55,521 nucleotides of DNA from REEP01 sp964517265 (lineage in GTDB: Bacteria; Pseudomonadota; Alphaproteobacteria; Rhodospirillales; Defluviicoccaceae). The stretch is from assembly GCA_964517265.1 (NCBI GenBank), contig CAZFBS010000017.1, forward strand, positions 1-55,521, read 5' to 3'. The position numbers were made by a program, and so were the translations under genes. Position 1 is the first letter of the stretch. Every line of letters starts with the position of its first letter. Below, piece by piece: positions 8,419 to 16,584 of the stretch. Below the pieces are notes generated by a model. It was not told where the DNA came from. It saw nothing but the letters and a program-made list of their open reading frames with translations, and did no database searches.

Positions 8419-9177
8419 ATGCAACGATTAGCCAACCCGAACCGGTTCATGCGCCTCAGCGCCCGGCTTATTCCATGGCTGGCGGCGACCACGGCCATAC
8501 TTCTCGGCATCGGGCTTTACTTGGCTCTGGTTGTCTCGCCGCCCGACTACCAACAGGGCGAGAGCGTTCGGATCATGTATGTCCATGTTCCCTCAGCATG
8601 GATGGCGTTGTTCTGCTATGTCGGAATGGCGGGGGCGGCTGCCGTCGGGTTGATCTGGAGGCATCCGCTGGCAGATCTGGCCGCCAAGGCGACGGCGCCG
8701 ATCGGGGCGGCCTTTACTGTCCTCGCGCTCGTCACCGGGTCACTTTGGGGCAAGCCGATGTGGGGCACTTGGTGGGTGTGGGATGCCCGGCTCACCTCGA
8801 TGCTGGTTTTGTTCTTTCTTTATCTGGGCTACATTGCCTTGAACAATGCCTTCGACGATCCGGTCCGGGGAGCCCGTTCGGCGGCGGTCCTTGCGATTGT
8901 CGGCGTGATCAACGTTCCGATCATCAAATTTTCGGTGGATTGGTGGTTTACCCTGCATCAACCGGCAAGCGTGTTTCGCGCCGGCGGGCCGGCCATCGAC
9001 GCAAGCATGTTGTGGCCACTGGCGTTGATGGCGTTGGCGTTCACCAGTTACTATTTTTGGGTTGTGGCGCTTCGTATGCGCGCGGAAATTCTCGCGCAAA
9101 AGATCCGCGCATTGCGGTTGCGCCAAGTTTACGCATCGGAGCCGGATATTCATGGAGTCCCTCACATCGTTTCTTGA
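8419..9177 (+). CDS. ccmC: Cytochrome c maturation haem-handling protein CcmC
   Basis: Integral membrane protein that loads haem onto CcmE. The tryptophan-rich WWD motif WGTWWVWDARLTSMLVLFF and flanking periplasmic histidines (YVHVPSAWMA and WFTLHQPASV) are visible with six hydrophobic helices. The start at 8419 (MQRLANPNRFMRL) gives 252 aa and matches the usual CcmC N-terminus; ATGs at 8380 and 8392 in the same frame are alternatives. ccmD starts inside its last codons. Confidence 0.94.
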   Translation: MQRLANPNRFMRLSARLIPWLAATTAILLGIGLYLALVVSPPDYQQGESVRIMYVHVPSAWMALFCYVGMAGAAAVGLIWRHPLADLAAKATAPIGAAFTVLALVTGSLWGKPMWGTWWVWDARLTSMLVLFFLYLGYIALNNAFDDPVRGARSAAVLAIVGVINVPIIKFSVDWWFTLHQPASVFRAGGPAIDASMLWPLALMALAFTSYYFWVVALRMRAEILAQKIRALRLRQVYASEPDIHGVPHIVS

Positions 9178-9346
9178 CATGGGCGGCTACGCGCGCTTCG
9201 TCTGGCCGTCGTTCGCTGTGACGTTGATCGTACTCGGCGGCCTCCTGATCGAGAGTGTTCGCACCTTGAAAATGAGGCAGCGGCGTCTGGCTCTGCTTCA
9301 GGCCGCGGCGCAACGTCGCCGGAAGGAGAGGCCGGGTGAAGCGTAA
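9152..9346 (+). CDS. ccmD: Haem exporter small subunit CcmD
   Basis: A 64-residue single-helix protein: MGGYARFVWPSFAVTLIVLGGLL forms the hallmark CcmD region, partly membrane-embedded, followed by the basic cytoplasmic tail rich in R, Q and A. The start at 9152 overlaps the end of ccmC by 26 bases, and its own end overlaps ccmE by 11 bases. A longer frame back to 9062 would only read through ccmC. CcmD joins CcmABC and promotes release of holo-CcmE. Confidence 0.9.
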   Translation: MESLTSFLDMGGYARFVWPSFAVTLIVLGGLLIESVRTLKMRQRRLALLQAAAQRRRKERPGEA

Positions 9347-9803
9347 GTACAAACGCATGACTTTTGTCGCTGTCGGCGTCGGACTGCTGGCGGCCTCGGC
9401 CGGACTTGTGTTGTCCGCTCTCGACGACTCCCTTTCATTCTTTCGCAGCCCAACGGAACTCATCGAGAAGCCCGAATTGGGAGAGCGGCGCGTGCGCCTG
9501 GGCGGGCTGGTCGAAGAGGGAAGCATTGAGAAGGGGGAGGCGGGAGCGATCCGCTTTCGCGTCACCGATCTGGTCAATGATGTACCTGTCAGCTACCAGG
9601 GACTGGTTCCCGACCTTTTCCGGGAAGGACAGGGCGTCGTTGCCCAAGGGCGGCTGGAGAACGGCGTGTTCATCGCTGATGAGATCCTGGCAAGGCACGA
9701 CGAAAACTACATGCCGGCGGAAGTTACCGACGCGCTCAAGAAATCCGGTCACTGGCAGCATGGAGAGACGGTGGTGGAGCAATCCGGAGGGGCCGGCCGA
9801 TGA
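9336..9803 (+). CDS. ccmE: Periplasmic haem chaperone CcmE
   Basis: Haem chaperone of System I, 155 aa. An N-terminal signal anchor (basic MKRKYKR then a hydrophobic run) is followed by the OB-fold, with RVRLGGLVEEGSI and VPVSYQGLVPDLFREGQGVV. The covalent haem-binding histidine is H121 in the canonical HDENY motif. Start is GTG 9336, overlapping ccmD. Length and order are normal. Confidence 0.96.
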   Translation: MKRKYKRMTFVAVGVGLLAASAGLVLSALDDSLSFFRSPTELIEKPELGERRVRLGGLVEEGSIEKGEAGAIRFRVTDLVNDVPVSYQGLVPDLFREGQGVVAQGRLENGVFIADEILARHDENYMPAEVTDALKKSGHWQHGETVVEQSGGAGR

Positions 9804-9863
9804 GTTCCTCGCGATGATGATCTGTCAAGATCCCGCCCGTGACGCCGTAATGGAGCAGAAGTC

Positions 9864-11855
9864 GTGACTGTGGAACTCGGGCATTTTGCGCTGGTCCTTG
9901 CGCTTGGGATCGCGCTGATCCAGTCCAGCGTGCCGATGATCGGCGCTGCGCGCAGTCAGTTCTCGTTGATGGACGTGGCGCGCACGGCGGCGCTCGGCCA
10001 GTTCCTGCTGGTGGCGCTCGCCTTCGGCTGCCTGATGCACGCCTACATCGTCTCCGACTTCTCGGTGCTCAACGTGGCGATGAACAGCCACTCGCTGAAG
10101 CCGATGCTGTACAAGATCTCCGGCACCTGGGGCAACCATGAGGGATCGATGCTGCTGTGGGTGCTGATTCTGGCGGGGTTCGGTGCTGCGGTGGCGGTCT
10201 TCGGCAGCAACCTGCCCCCGGCATTGCGCGCGCGGGCGCTGGGGGTGCAGGGATGGATCGCGGTCGGGTTCTATCTGTTCATCCTTCTGACGTCTAATCC
10301 GTTCGAGCGCATCTTCCCGCCTCCCGCCGATGGCCAGGGACTTAATCCTCTGCTTCAGGATCCGGGTCTCGCGTTCCATCCGCCGTTTCTCTACCTCGGG
10401 TATGTCGGCTTCTCGATGGCGTTCTCGTTCGCGATCGCGGCCCTGATCGAAGGGCGGGTCGATGCCGCATGGGCGCGGTGGGTTCGGCCGTGGACCCTGG
10501 CGGCGTGGATCTTTCTGACCATCGGCATCGCCCTCGGTTCATGGTGGGCCTACTACGAACTCGGCTGGGGTGGCTGGTGGTTCTGGGACCCGGTGGAGAA
10601 CGCTTCGTTCATGCCATGGCTGGTCGGGACCGCCTTGCTGCACTCCGCGATCGTCGTCGAGAAGCGGGATGCGCTGAAGGGCTGGACCATATTCCTCGCC
10701 ATCGTCACTTTCGGTCTCAGTCTGCTCGGAACCTTCCTTGTCCGCTCCGGCGTGCTGACCTCCGTCCATGCGTTCGCGGTCGATCCCGACCGCGGAATTT
10801 TCATTCTGGCACTGCTGATCATCATCATCGGCGGCTCGTTCGCCTTGTTCGCTTGGCGGGGCCCGCAACTGGCGGGGGGCGGCCTGTTTCAGCCGATTTC
10901 GCGAGAGGGTGGGCTGCTGCTCAACAACCTGCTGCTGACCACGGCGGCGGCGACGGTGCTTCTCGGGACGCTCTATCCGCTGATGCTGGAAGCGGCGACC
11001 GGCGACAAGGTGACGGTGGGGCCTCCGTTCTTCAACGCTGTCTTTATTCCGCTAATGGTGCCGCTGATCGTCGCTCTGGCCGTCGGGCCATTGCTGCCGT
11101 GGAAGCGGGGCGACTTGGGAGCGGCGCTGAAGCGGCTGTGGGGGGCCGCCGCGGCAGCCATCGCGGCGGCTGCATTCGTTTGGACCCGCGACAGCGACAC
11201 CATAGTCGCCATCGTCGGGATCGGGTTGGCGATGTGGCTGCTGGTCGGCGCGCTCACCGAACTCGCGATTCGAATTCGGCTGACGGAAGCGCCGGGGGTC
11301 GAGAGCCTTCGGCGACTGGCAAGGCTGCCTCGCTCGGCCCTCGGCATGACCCTCGCGCATGCCGGTTTGGCGGTGTCGATCATCGGTATGACCGGCGCGG
11401 CGGTCTGGAAGCAGGAGAGCATTCAGGTGATGGCGCCGGGCGACAGCGTCACCGTCGCCGGGTATCGCTATACGTTCGAAGGCGCTCAGCCGGTGGAAGG
11501 GCCGAACTATCTGGGGATCCGCGGAACCTTCCGGGTCAGCCGGGGCGAGCGCATGGTCCGACTCCTTGAACCCGAAAAGCGCCGCTACCCGGTGGAGCAG
11601 AACGAGACGACGGAAGCGGCGATCGTATCGACGGTATGGGGCGATCTCTATGTTGTTATCGGCGATGGCGATCCGCAAACCGGCGCCTACGTGACCCGGA
11701 TCTATTACAACCCTCTCGTTGGTTGGATCTGGGCCGGGGTGCTGATCATGGTTGTCGGCGGCCTGTTCAGCCTGTCCGATCGTCGGTACCGCGTCGGAGC
11801 CCCCGTTCGCCGCCGGGCGGCACCGCCCGCGATCAAGGGGGTGGCGGTCGAATGA
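9864..11855 (+). CDS. ccmF: Cytochrome c haem lyase subunit CcmF
   Basis: Large membrane haem lyase subunit, 663 aa from GTG 9864. It shows the WWD-type motif GGWWFWDPVENASFMPWL, the conserved GTWGNHEGSMLLWVLIL and FHPPFLYLGYVGFSM segments, many hydrophobic helices, and the C-terminal periplasmic domain ending with a final helix (GWIWAGVLIMVVGGLFSLSD). It works with CcmH/CcmI to attach haem to apocytochrome CxxCH sites. A 60-base gap precedes it; ccmG follows by 13 bases. Confidence 0.96.
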   Translation: MTVELGHFALVLALGIALIQSSVPMIGAARSQFSLMDVARTAALGQFLLVALAFGCLMHAYIVSDFSVLNVAMNSHSLKPMLYKISGTWGNHEGSMLLWVLILAGFGAAVAVFGSNLPPALRARALGVQGWIAVGFYLFILLTSNPFERIFPPPADGQGLNPLLQDPGLAFHPPFLYLGYVGFSMAFSFAIAALIEGRVDAAWARWVRPWTLAAWIFLTIGIALGSWWAYYELGWGGWWFWDPVENASFMPWLVGTALLHSAIVVEKRDALKGWTIFLAIVTFGLSLLGTFLVRSGVLTSVHAFAVDPDRGIFILALLIIIIGGSFALFAWRGPQLAGGGLFQPISREGGLLLNNLLLTTAAATVLLGTLYPLMLEAATGDKVTVGPPFFNAVFIPLMVPLIVALAVGPLLPWKRGDLGAALKRLWGAAAAAIAAAAFVWTRDSDTIVAIVGIGLAMWLLVGALTELAIRIRLTEAPGVESLRRLARLPRSALGMTLAHAGLAVSIIGMTGAAVWKQESIQVMAPGDSVTVAGYRYTFEGAQPVEGPNYLGIRGTFRVSRGERMVRLLEPEKRRYPVEQNETTEAAIVSTVWGDLYVVIGDGDPQTGAYVTRIYYNPLVGWIWAGVLIMVVGGLFSLSDRRYRVGAPVRRRAAPPAIKGVAVE

Positions 11856-11868
11856 GGAGAGAGCTGAC

Positions 11869-12492
11869 TTGAGCCGATCGATCCAAGGGACCGGGAATCA
11901 GAGAACAGGGGGGGCACGGGACGCAGCGGATATAGGGTCGGCCAGGGTTGCCGGGTGGGGACGCCTTATGTACCTGATCCCGCTCGTCGTATTCCTGATC
12001 CTGGCGATCTATTTCTTTATTGGTCTTGGCAAGAATCCGCATGAGATCCCGTCGGTGCTGATCGATACGCCGGCACCGGCGTTCGATCTGCCGCCGATCG
12101 AGGGACGCGAGCGCGGTCTCGCATCCGCCGATTTGCAAGGACAGGTATCGCTCGTCAACGTTTTCGGATCGTGGTGCTTCGCTTGCCGGATCGAGCATCC
12201 GCTGTTGATGGAGGTTCACCAAAGCGGCGTCGTTCCGATTCACGGGATCAACTGGCGGGAGCCGACTCCTGAGGCGGGGCCGGCTTGGCTGCGCCGGCAT
12301 GGTGATCCCTACACCCTGATCGGGGCCGATCCGGACAGCAGGGCGGCGATCGCCCTTGGGGTCAGCGGTGCCCCGGAGACCTTCATCGTCGATCGCAACG
12401 GGATGATCCGCTATAAGCAGGTCGGCCCGATAACCCCCGAGATCTGGACAACAACGTTGTGGCCTATTATTCAAGATCTTCAGGCCGAATAG
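11869..12492 (+). CDS. ccmG: Thiol:disulfide interchange protein CcmG (DsbE)
   Basis: Membrane-anchored periplasmic thioredoxin-like protein that keeps apocytochrome thiols reduced. The TTG at 11869 has GAGGAGAG about 8 bases upstream, inside the ccmF stop region, giving 207 aa; ATG 11968 is an alternative (174 aa). One hydrophobic anchor (YLIPLVVFLILAIYFFIGL) precedes the DsbE domain. The redox site is WCFAC (C103 and C106 from the TTG start) where the family usually has WCxPC. The later GVSGAPETFIVDRNG carries the cis-proline loop and the EIWTTTLWPII end is typical. Confidence 0.92.
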   Translation: MSRSIQGTGNQRTGGARDAADIGSARVAGWGRLMYLIPLVVFLILAIYFFIGLGKNPHEIPSVLIDTPAPAFDLPPIEGRERGLASADLQGQVSLVNVFGSWCFACRIEHPLLMEVHQSGVVPIHGINWREPTPEAGPAWLRRHGDPYTLIGADPDSRAAIALGVSGAPETFIVDRNGMIRYKQVGPITPEIWTTTLWPIIQDLQAE

Positions 12493-12962
12493 CAGCTCTG
12501 CTTTGCGCGGTGATGCTGGCGATTGCCGCCTCGCCGCCCTCTGCAGCCGTCGAGCCCGGTGAAATCCTGACCGATCCTGTTCTCGAGACCCGCGCTCGGG
12601 AGATCAGCCGCGGGCTCCGCTGCCTCGTCTGTCAGAACCAGTCAATTGACGATTCAGACGCCGAATTGGCACGCGATCTGCGCGTCTTGGTGCGTGAGCG
12701 GCTGGCGGCGGGAGACAGCGACGAGGCGGTGATCGATTACGTCGTCTCCCGCTATGGCCAATTCGTTCTGCTGAAGCCTCCTTTCGATGCCGGCACCTAC
12801 GTGCTCTGGCTTGGGCCGATCGTTATCTTTGCGATCGGCGCTCTTGCCGTGGTGCTGTTCTATGTCCGCCGCCCTCGTTCCAGGGTTGATGAGGCTCCTG
12901 TGCCGCTGAGTGAGGCCGAGAAGCGCCGCCTGCAGGCGTTGCTGTCGGAGAAACAGCCATGA
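12459..12962 (+). CDS. ccmH: Cytochrome c maturation thiol-reductase subunit CcmH
   Basis: Short CcmH (CycL-type), 167 aa. A signal peptide ends near PSAAVEP, followed by the helical domain with the redox motif LRCLVCQNQS (C55 and C58), then IDYVVSRYGQFVLLKPPF and a single C-terminal membrane helix. The GTG start at 12459 lies 34 bases inside ccmG in another frame, and the gene overlaps ccmI by 4 bases (ATGA). The TPR half found fused in some bacteria is the separate ccmI here. Confidence 0.95.
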   Translation: MAYYSRSSGRIAALLCAVMLAIAASPPSAAVEPGEILTDPVLETRAREISRGLRCLVCQNQSIDDSDAELARDLRVLVRERLAAGDSDEAVIDYVVSRYGQFVLLKPPFDAGTYVLWLGPIVIFAIGALAVVLFYVRRPRSRVDEAPVPLSEAEKRRLQALLSEKQP

Positions 12963-14116
12963 TCGGCTTGTGGGTGACGATAGCCGCCGTCACCGCCCTC
13001 GTGATGGCGCTGGTGGTATTCCCGTTGCTGCGACGTCGGGCTCCTCGCTTGCCGGATCGTGCCGCCTATGACCTGAGTGTGTACCAGGACCAGTTGGCGG
13101 AGATCGAGCGCGATCTCGAACGGGGGTTGCTGCCGCCGGACCGGGCCGAAGCGGCGCGACTTGAAATCAAGCGACGGATGCTTTCGGCCGGCGGCGTGAC
13201 GGCGGAACCGCCCGCGCATCGGCCCGATCGCTCGCCGATGCTGGCGACGATGCTGGGGCTTCTGGTGCCTCTCCTCGCTTTCGTTCTCTATTGGGATCTT
13301 GGCCAGCCGACTGGCGGGCCGCCAATGATCGCGAGGGACCAGCCGGGCCCCTCACCGCAGGTCCCGTCGCAACAAGCCTTGGGGATGACGATGGAGGAGG
13401 CAGTAGTGAAGTTGCAGCAGCACCTCGACCAGAACCCGGGCAATTTGGAAGGCTGGCTTCTTTTGGGTCGCTCCTACCTGTCGCTGGGGCGTCCTGCTGA
13501 CGCTGTCCTCGCGTATCGCACGGCCGCCGGTTTGAGCGGACAGCGCGCCGATGTGCTCTCGGACTACGGCGAAGCAATGGTGGCCGCCAATGAGGGGCGG
13601 GTGCTGCCGACGGCAGACACCTTGTTTAAGCGCGCGCTGGCAGATGATCCTGCTGACACCAAAGCGCGATACTACATCGCGCTCGGTAAGGCCCAGCAGG
13701 GTGATCTGGAGGGCGCGCTCCGGGATTGGACGGATGTGCTGGCTCTGGCGCCACCGAACGCCCCTTGGGTTCCGGCGGTGCGGGAACAGGTGGGTCGTGC
13801 GGCCGAGCAACTGGGCGTCGAGCCGGACGGTGTCAAGCCATCACCAGAGATCCAGGCGCTGCTGGACTCCGCTCCGAAGGCTACGCCGCAACCGTCGGGG
13901 CCGAGCGCGGAGGATATGGCGGCCGCCGCGCAGATGCCGGCCGAACAGCGGGAGGCGATGGTCCGTGCGATGGTGGACCGGCTTGCGGCGCGCCTTGAGG
14001 CCGATCCCGATAATCTCGAAGGCTGGCTTCGTCTTGCCGGTGCCTACGAGGTGATCGGAGAGCCGGAGAAGGCGCGGGAAGCGCGGGCGCGTGCGGAGGC
14101 CCTGCGGCAGCGGTGA
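12959..14116 (+). CDS. ccmI: Cytochrome c maturation TPR protein CcmI
   Basis: Apocytochrome chaperone subunit, 385 aa. Two N-terminal membrane helices (MIGLWVTIAAVTALVMALVV and a second near residues 93-111) flank a leucine-rich cytoplasmic loop with YQDQLAEIERDLERGLL. The periplasmic part has TPR repeats, with NLEGWLLLGRSYLSLGR and, near the C-terminus, NLEGWLRLAGAYEVIGE as clear units. It is the last ccm gene; 261 bases separate it from pgk. Confidence 0.93.
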   Translation: MIGLWVTIAAVTALVMALVVFPLLRRRAPRLPDRAAYDLSVYQDQLAEIERDLERGLLPPDRAEAARLEIKRRMLSAGGVTAEPPAHRPDRSPMLATMLGLLVPLLAFVLYWDLGQPTGGPPMIARDQPGPSPQVPSQQALGMTMEEAVVKLQQHLDQNPGNLEGWLLLGRSYLSLGRPADAVLAYRTAAGLSGQRADVLSDYGEAMVAANEGRVLPTADTLFKRALADDPADTKARYYIALGKAQQGDLEGALRDWTDVLALAPPNAPWVPAVREQVGRAAEQLGVEPDGVKPSPEIQALLDSAPKATPQPSGPSAEDMAAAAQMPAEQREAMVRAMVDRLAARLEADPDNLEGWLRLAGAYEVIGEPEKAREARARAEALRQR

Positions 14117-14195
14117 GCAGAAGCCGCAGGCGTAGCCGTGTCCTCTCCATCATGTGACGGTTTTACGTATCGGGGGCTCCGGCGGGTACGGGGGC

Positions 14196-14224
14196 TTGCC
14201 TTTTGCCGGCTGTCTTCGCATAAA
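14196..14224 (+). promoter_or_regulatory. Possible sigma70 promoter for pgk
   Basis: TTGCCT, a 17-base spacer and CATAAA lie about 150 bases before pgk, in the 261-base gap after ccmI. The match is moderate and only positional context supports it. No clear terminator was seen between ccmI and this site. Confidence 0.3.
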
Positions 14225-14377
14225 GCGCATTCGGCTCCTTCACCACCCGGGGAGCAGAGGTGGATCACACAGGATTTATGCAGGAACAACCATCGACTCG
14301 CGGCGCACGCGCTGCCGGCACCTCGGCCAAGGGCGTGGGTTCAGAGAAATCAAAGGGATAGAGGGGACTGACAAGCC

Positions 14378-15571
14378 ATGACGACGTTTCGCACGATCGA
14401 TGATTTGGATGTGGCCGGCAAGCGCGTGCTGGTGCGTGCCGATCTCAACGTCCCGATGAAGGGCGGCCAAGTCACCGACACCACCCGTATCGACCGCACC
14501 GTTCCTACTTTGCTGGAATTGGCCGATAAGGGGGCAAAGGTCATTGTCCTCAGTCATCTTGGTCGACCCAAAGGAAAAAAGAATCCGGACTTCACCTTGA
14601 AACCGGTTGCCGATGCGCTGTCCGCTGCCTGCGGCTGGCCGGTCGCCTTCGCCGAGGATTGCATCGGGCCCGATGCGAAGAAGGTGATCGACGCAATGAA
14701 GGATGGCGATATCGCCATGCTCGAGAACGTTCGGTTCTACGCCGAGGAGGAAAAGAACGAGGAGGCGTTCGCGCGCAAACTTGCTGAGAACGGGGATGTC
14801 TTCGTTAGCGATGCGTTCTCGGCGTCTCATCGCGCTCATGCCTCGACGGAAGCGCTTGCCCGCCTGCTGCCGTCGGCAGCTGGTCGGCTGATGCAAACCG
14901 AGGTAGAGGCCCTGAGCAAGGCCCTCGAACAGCCGGAGCATCCCGTCGCCGCCGTTGTCGGGGGCGCCAAGATTTCAACTAAGCTTGATGTGCTGGGCAA
15001 TCTGATCGCCAAGGTCGACCAGTTGATCATTGGCGGGGCGATGGCAAATACGTTCCTCAACGCGAAGGGCGTGAAGATCGGCAAGTCCTTGTGTGAGCAT
15101 GAGATGGCGGATACCGCCCGCACCATCATGGCGGACGCGGAAAAGGCCGGCTGTGAGATCGTTCTGCCGAAGGACGTTGTGGTTGCCTCGGAATTCGCGG
15201 AGGGCGCCGCCTCTGAGACTGTCCCTGTCGATGCGGTGCCGGAGAACAAGATGATTCTGGATGTTGGTCCGCAATCGATTGCCGACCTCAACAGCCGGCT
15301 TGCCAACCTCAAGACGGTGGTCTGGAACGGCCCGCTCGGGGCTTTTGAAGTCAAGCCGTTTGATGTCGGTACCAATTCGGTGGCCCGGGAAGCGGCGAAG
15401 CTGACCGGTGAAGGTAAGCTGTTGACTGTCGCCGGGGGCGGCGACACCGTTTCTGCTCTCGAAAAGGCAGGTGTGGGAGAGAAGTTTTCATACGTCTCGA
15501 CGGCGGGGGGCGCCTTCCTGGAGTGGATGGAAGGAAAGACGCTTCCCGGGGTGGCTGTGCTCAGGAAGTAG
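14378..15571 (+). CDS. pgk: Phosphoglycerate kinase
   Basis: Glycolytic/Calvin-type enzyme converting 1,3-bisphosphoglycerate and ADP to 3-phosphoglycerate and ATP in the cytosol; 397 aa, normal length. Signature VLVRADLNVPMKGG near residue 15, HLGRPKGKK substrate loop, SHRAHASTEA, VVGGAKISTKLDVL, and the C-terminal nucleotide-binding GGGDTVSAL plus STAGGAFLEWMEG are all intact. It stands alone rather than with gap, with its own leader region. Confidence 0.97.
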   Translation: MTTFRTIDDLDVAGKRVLVRADLNVPMKGGQVTDTTRIDRTVPTLLELADKGAKVIVLSHLGRPKGKKNPDFTLKPVADALSAACGWPVAFAEDCIGPDAKKVIDAMKDGDIAMLENVRFYAEEEKNEEAFARKLAENGDVFVSDAFSASHRAHASTEALARLLPSAAGRLMQTEVEALSKALEQPEHPVAAVVGGAKISTKLDVLGNLIAKVDQLIIGGAMANTFLNAKGVKIGKSLCEHEMADTARTIMADAEKAGCEIVLPKDVVVASEFAEGAASETVPVDAVPENKMILDVGPQSIADLNSRLANLKTVVWNGPLGAFEVKPFDVGTNSVAREAAKLTGEGKLLTVAGGGDTVSALEKAGVGEKFSYVSTAGGAFLEWMEGKTLPGVAVLRK

Positions 15572-15725
15572 CCGTCCGATTTTGCCGGGTGACGGCCATG
15601 GCAAACATCCGGCGCCCCTGCCGTGACTGCGGGGTGCCGGGCCCTTGCGCTGTTTGCCGTCGCCGGCTGCCGGGCCGCGTCGCTCCGGGCTTGCCGGATC
15701 GCGAGCCGTTCGTCACATTTGCTCC

Positions 15726-16235
15726 ATGAGCCGCAAACAGACCGGACCCTCGGTCAAGACCATTCCCGCGGGTGATAACCGTACCCGGCTGGTTTGCCCT
15801 GACTGCGGGTACATCGAGTACGCAAACCCGAAAATCGTGGTGGGGGCCGTCTGCACCTTTGAGGATAAGGTGCTGCTGTGCCGACGGGCGATCGAGCCGC
15901 AGCGGGGCTTGTGGACCATTCCCGCCGGATTCATGGAGCTGGGTGAAAGCACCTCGGAAGGGGCAGTCCGCGAGGTATGGGAGGAAGCCTGTGCACACGT
16001 GGTTATCGAGGGCTTAGTCGGGGTTTACGAGATCCCGCGGATCAGCCAGGTCCAGATGATTTATCGTGCTGCGATGATTGCGCCGGCTCATGCCCCCGGC
16101 GTCGAGAGTCTCGATGTGGCCCTGTTCACTTGGGACACCATCCCCTGGGATCAGCTCGCGTTTCCGAGCGTTGGATGGGCGTTGGAGGCTTTCCGTGCCG
16201 GAGGTGCGCCGATCTTCCACATGGCGGCGCCATAA
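15726..16235 (+). CDS. Zinc-ribbon Nudix hydrolase
   Basis: Nudix (MutT-fold) pyrophosphohydrolase, 169 aa from ATG 15726. An N-terminal half zinc ribbon (CPDCGYIEYANPKIVVG) resembles that of NADH pyrophosphatase-like proteins. The Nudix box starts GFMELGE and continues REVWEEACA; the usual glycine after EEx is a cysteine, the remaining metal-binding Glu residues are present. The substrate is unknown (NUDIX_4-like; could be nucleotide sugars, NADH or ADP-ribose). The 154 bases between pgk and this start show no gene I can support. Confidence 0.85.
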   Translation: MSRKQTGPSVKTIPAGDNRTRLVCPDCGYIEYANPKIVVGAVCTFEDKVLLCRRAIEPQRGLWTIPAGFMELGESTSEGAVREVWEEACAHVVIEGLVGVYEIPRISQVQMIYRAAMIAPAHAPGVESLDVALFTWDTIPWDQLAFPSVGWALEAFRAGGAPIFHMAAP

Positions 16236-16316
16236 CCCTCATGGCCTCTCGCTACACCCCCGCAATGCCGCTCTCGTTCAGAAAATGTTAACCTTTCGTG
16301 TGCGATCATCATCGTC

Positions 16317-16544
16317 ATGACGGATGCGGCAGGCTGGCTTGGTGGAACAGGTCGTGGTGGTGCGGCGAGCGATCCCCGCGGCTACCGAATCGCGCAGGAG
16401 GTTGAGCGTACCGCCTCCGTCACCCGGCCTACTTACCCGCGGCAAACGCTTCAGGCCCTCGATCAACTTGCCAAAATTCTGGATACGGGAGCGCCGTTGC
16501 GCAAGGACGTCCCGCGTGGATTCTACCTTAACATCGTGACCTGA
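16317..16544 (+). CDS. Small hypothetical protein beside the cyclase
   Basis: A 75-aa frame with codon use like its neighbours and a well-formed C-terminal half: YPRQTLQALDQLAKILDTG, then PLRKDVPRGFYLNIV. The first 25 residues are glycine-rich and low in information. It ends 40 bases before the convergent cyclase gene. No ribosome site is obvious in front of the ATG. I do not recognise a named family. It fills most of the 349-base gap 16236-16584; the remainder shows nothing. Confidence 0.5.
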   Translation: MTDAAGWLGGTGRGGAASDPRGYRIAQEVERTASVTRPTYPRQTLQALDQLAKILDTGAPLRKDVPRGFYLNIVT

Positions 16545-16584
16545 CGGCTGTTTGTTCCGCTTTCGCCATCGGCCGCCGACCGCT

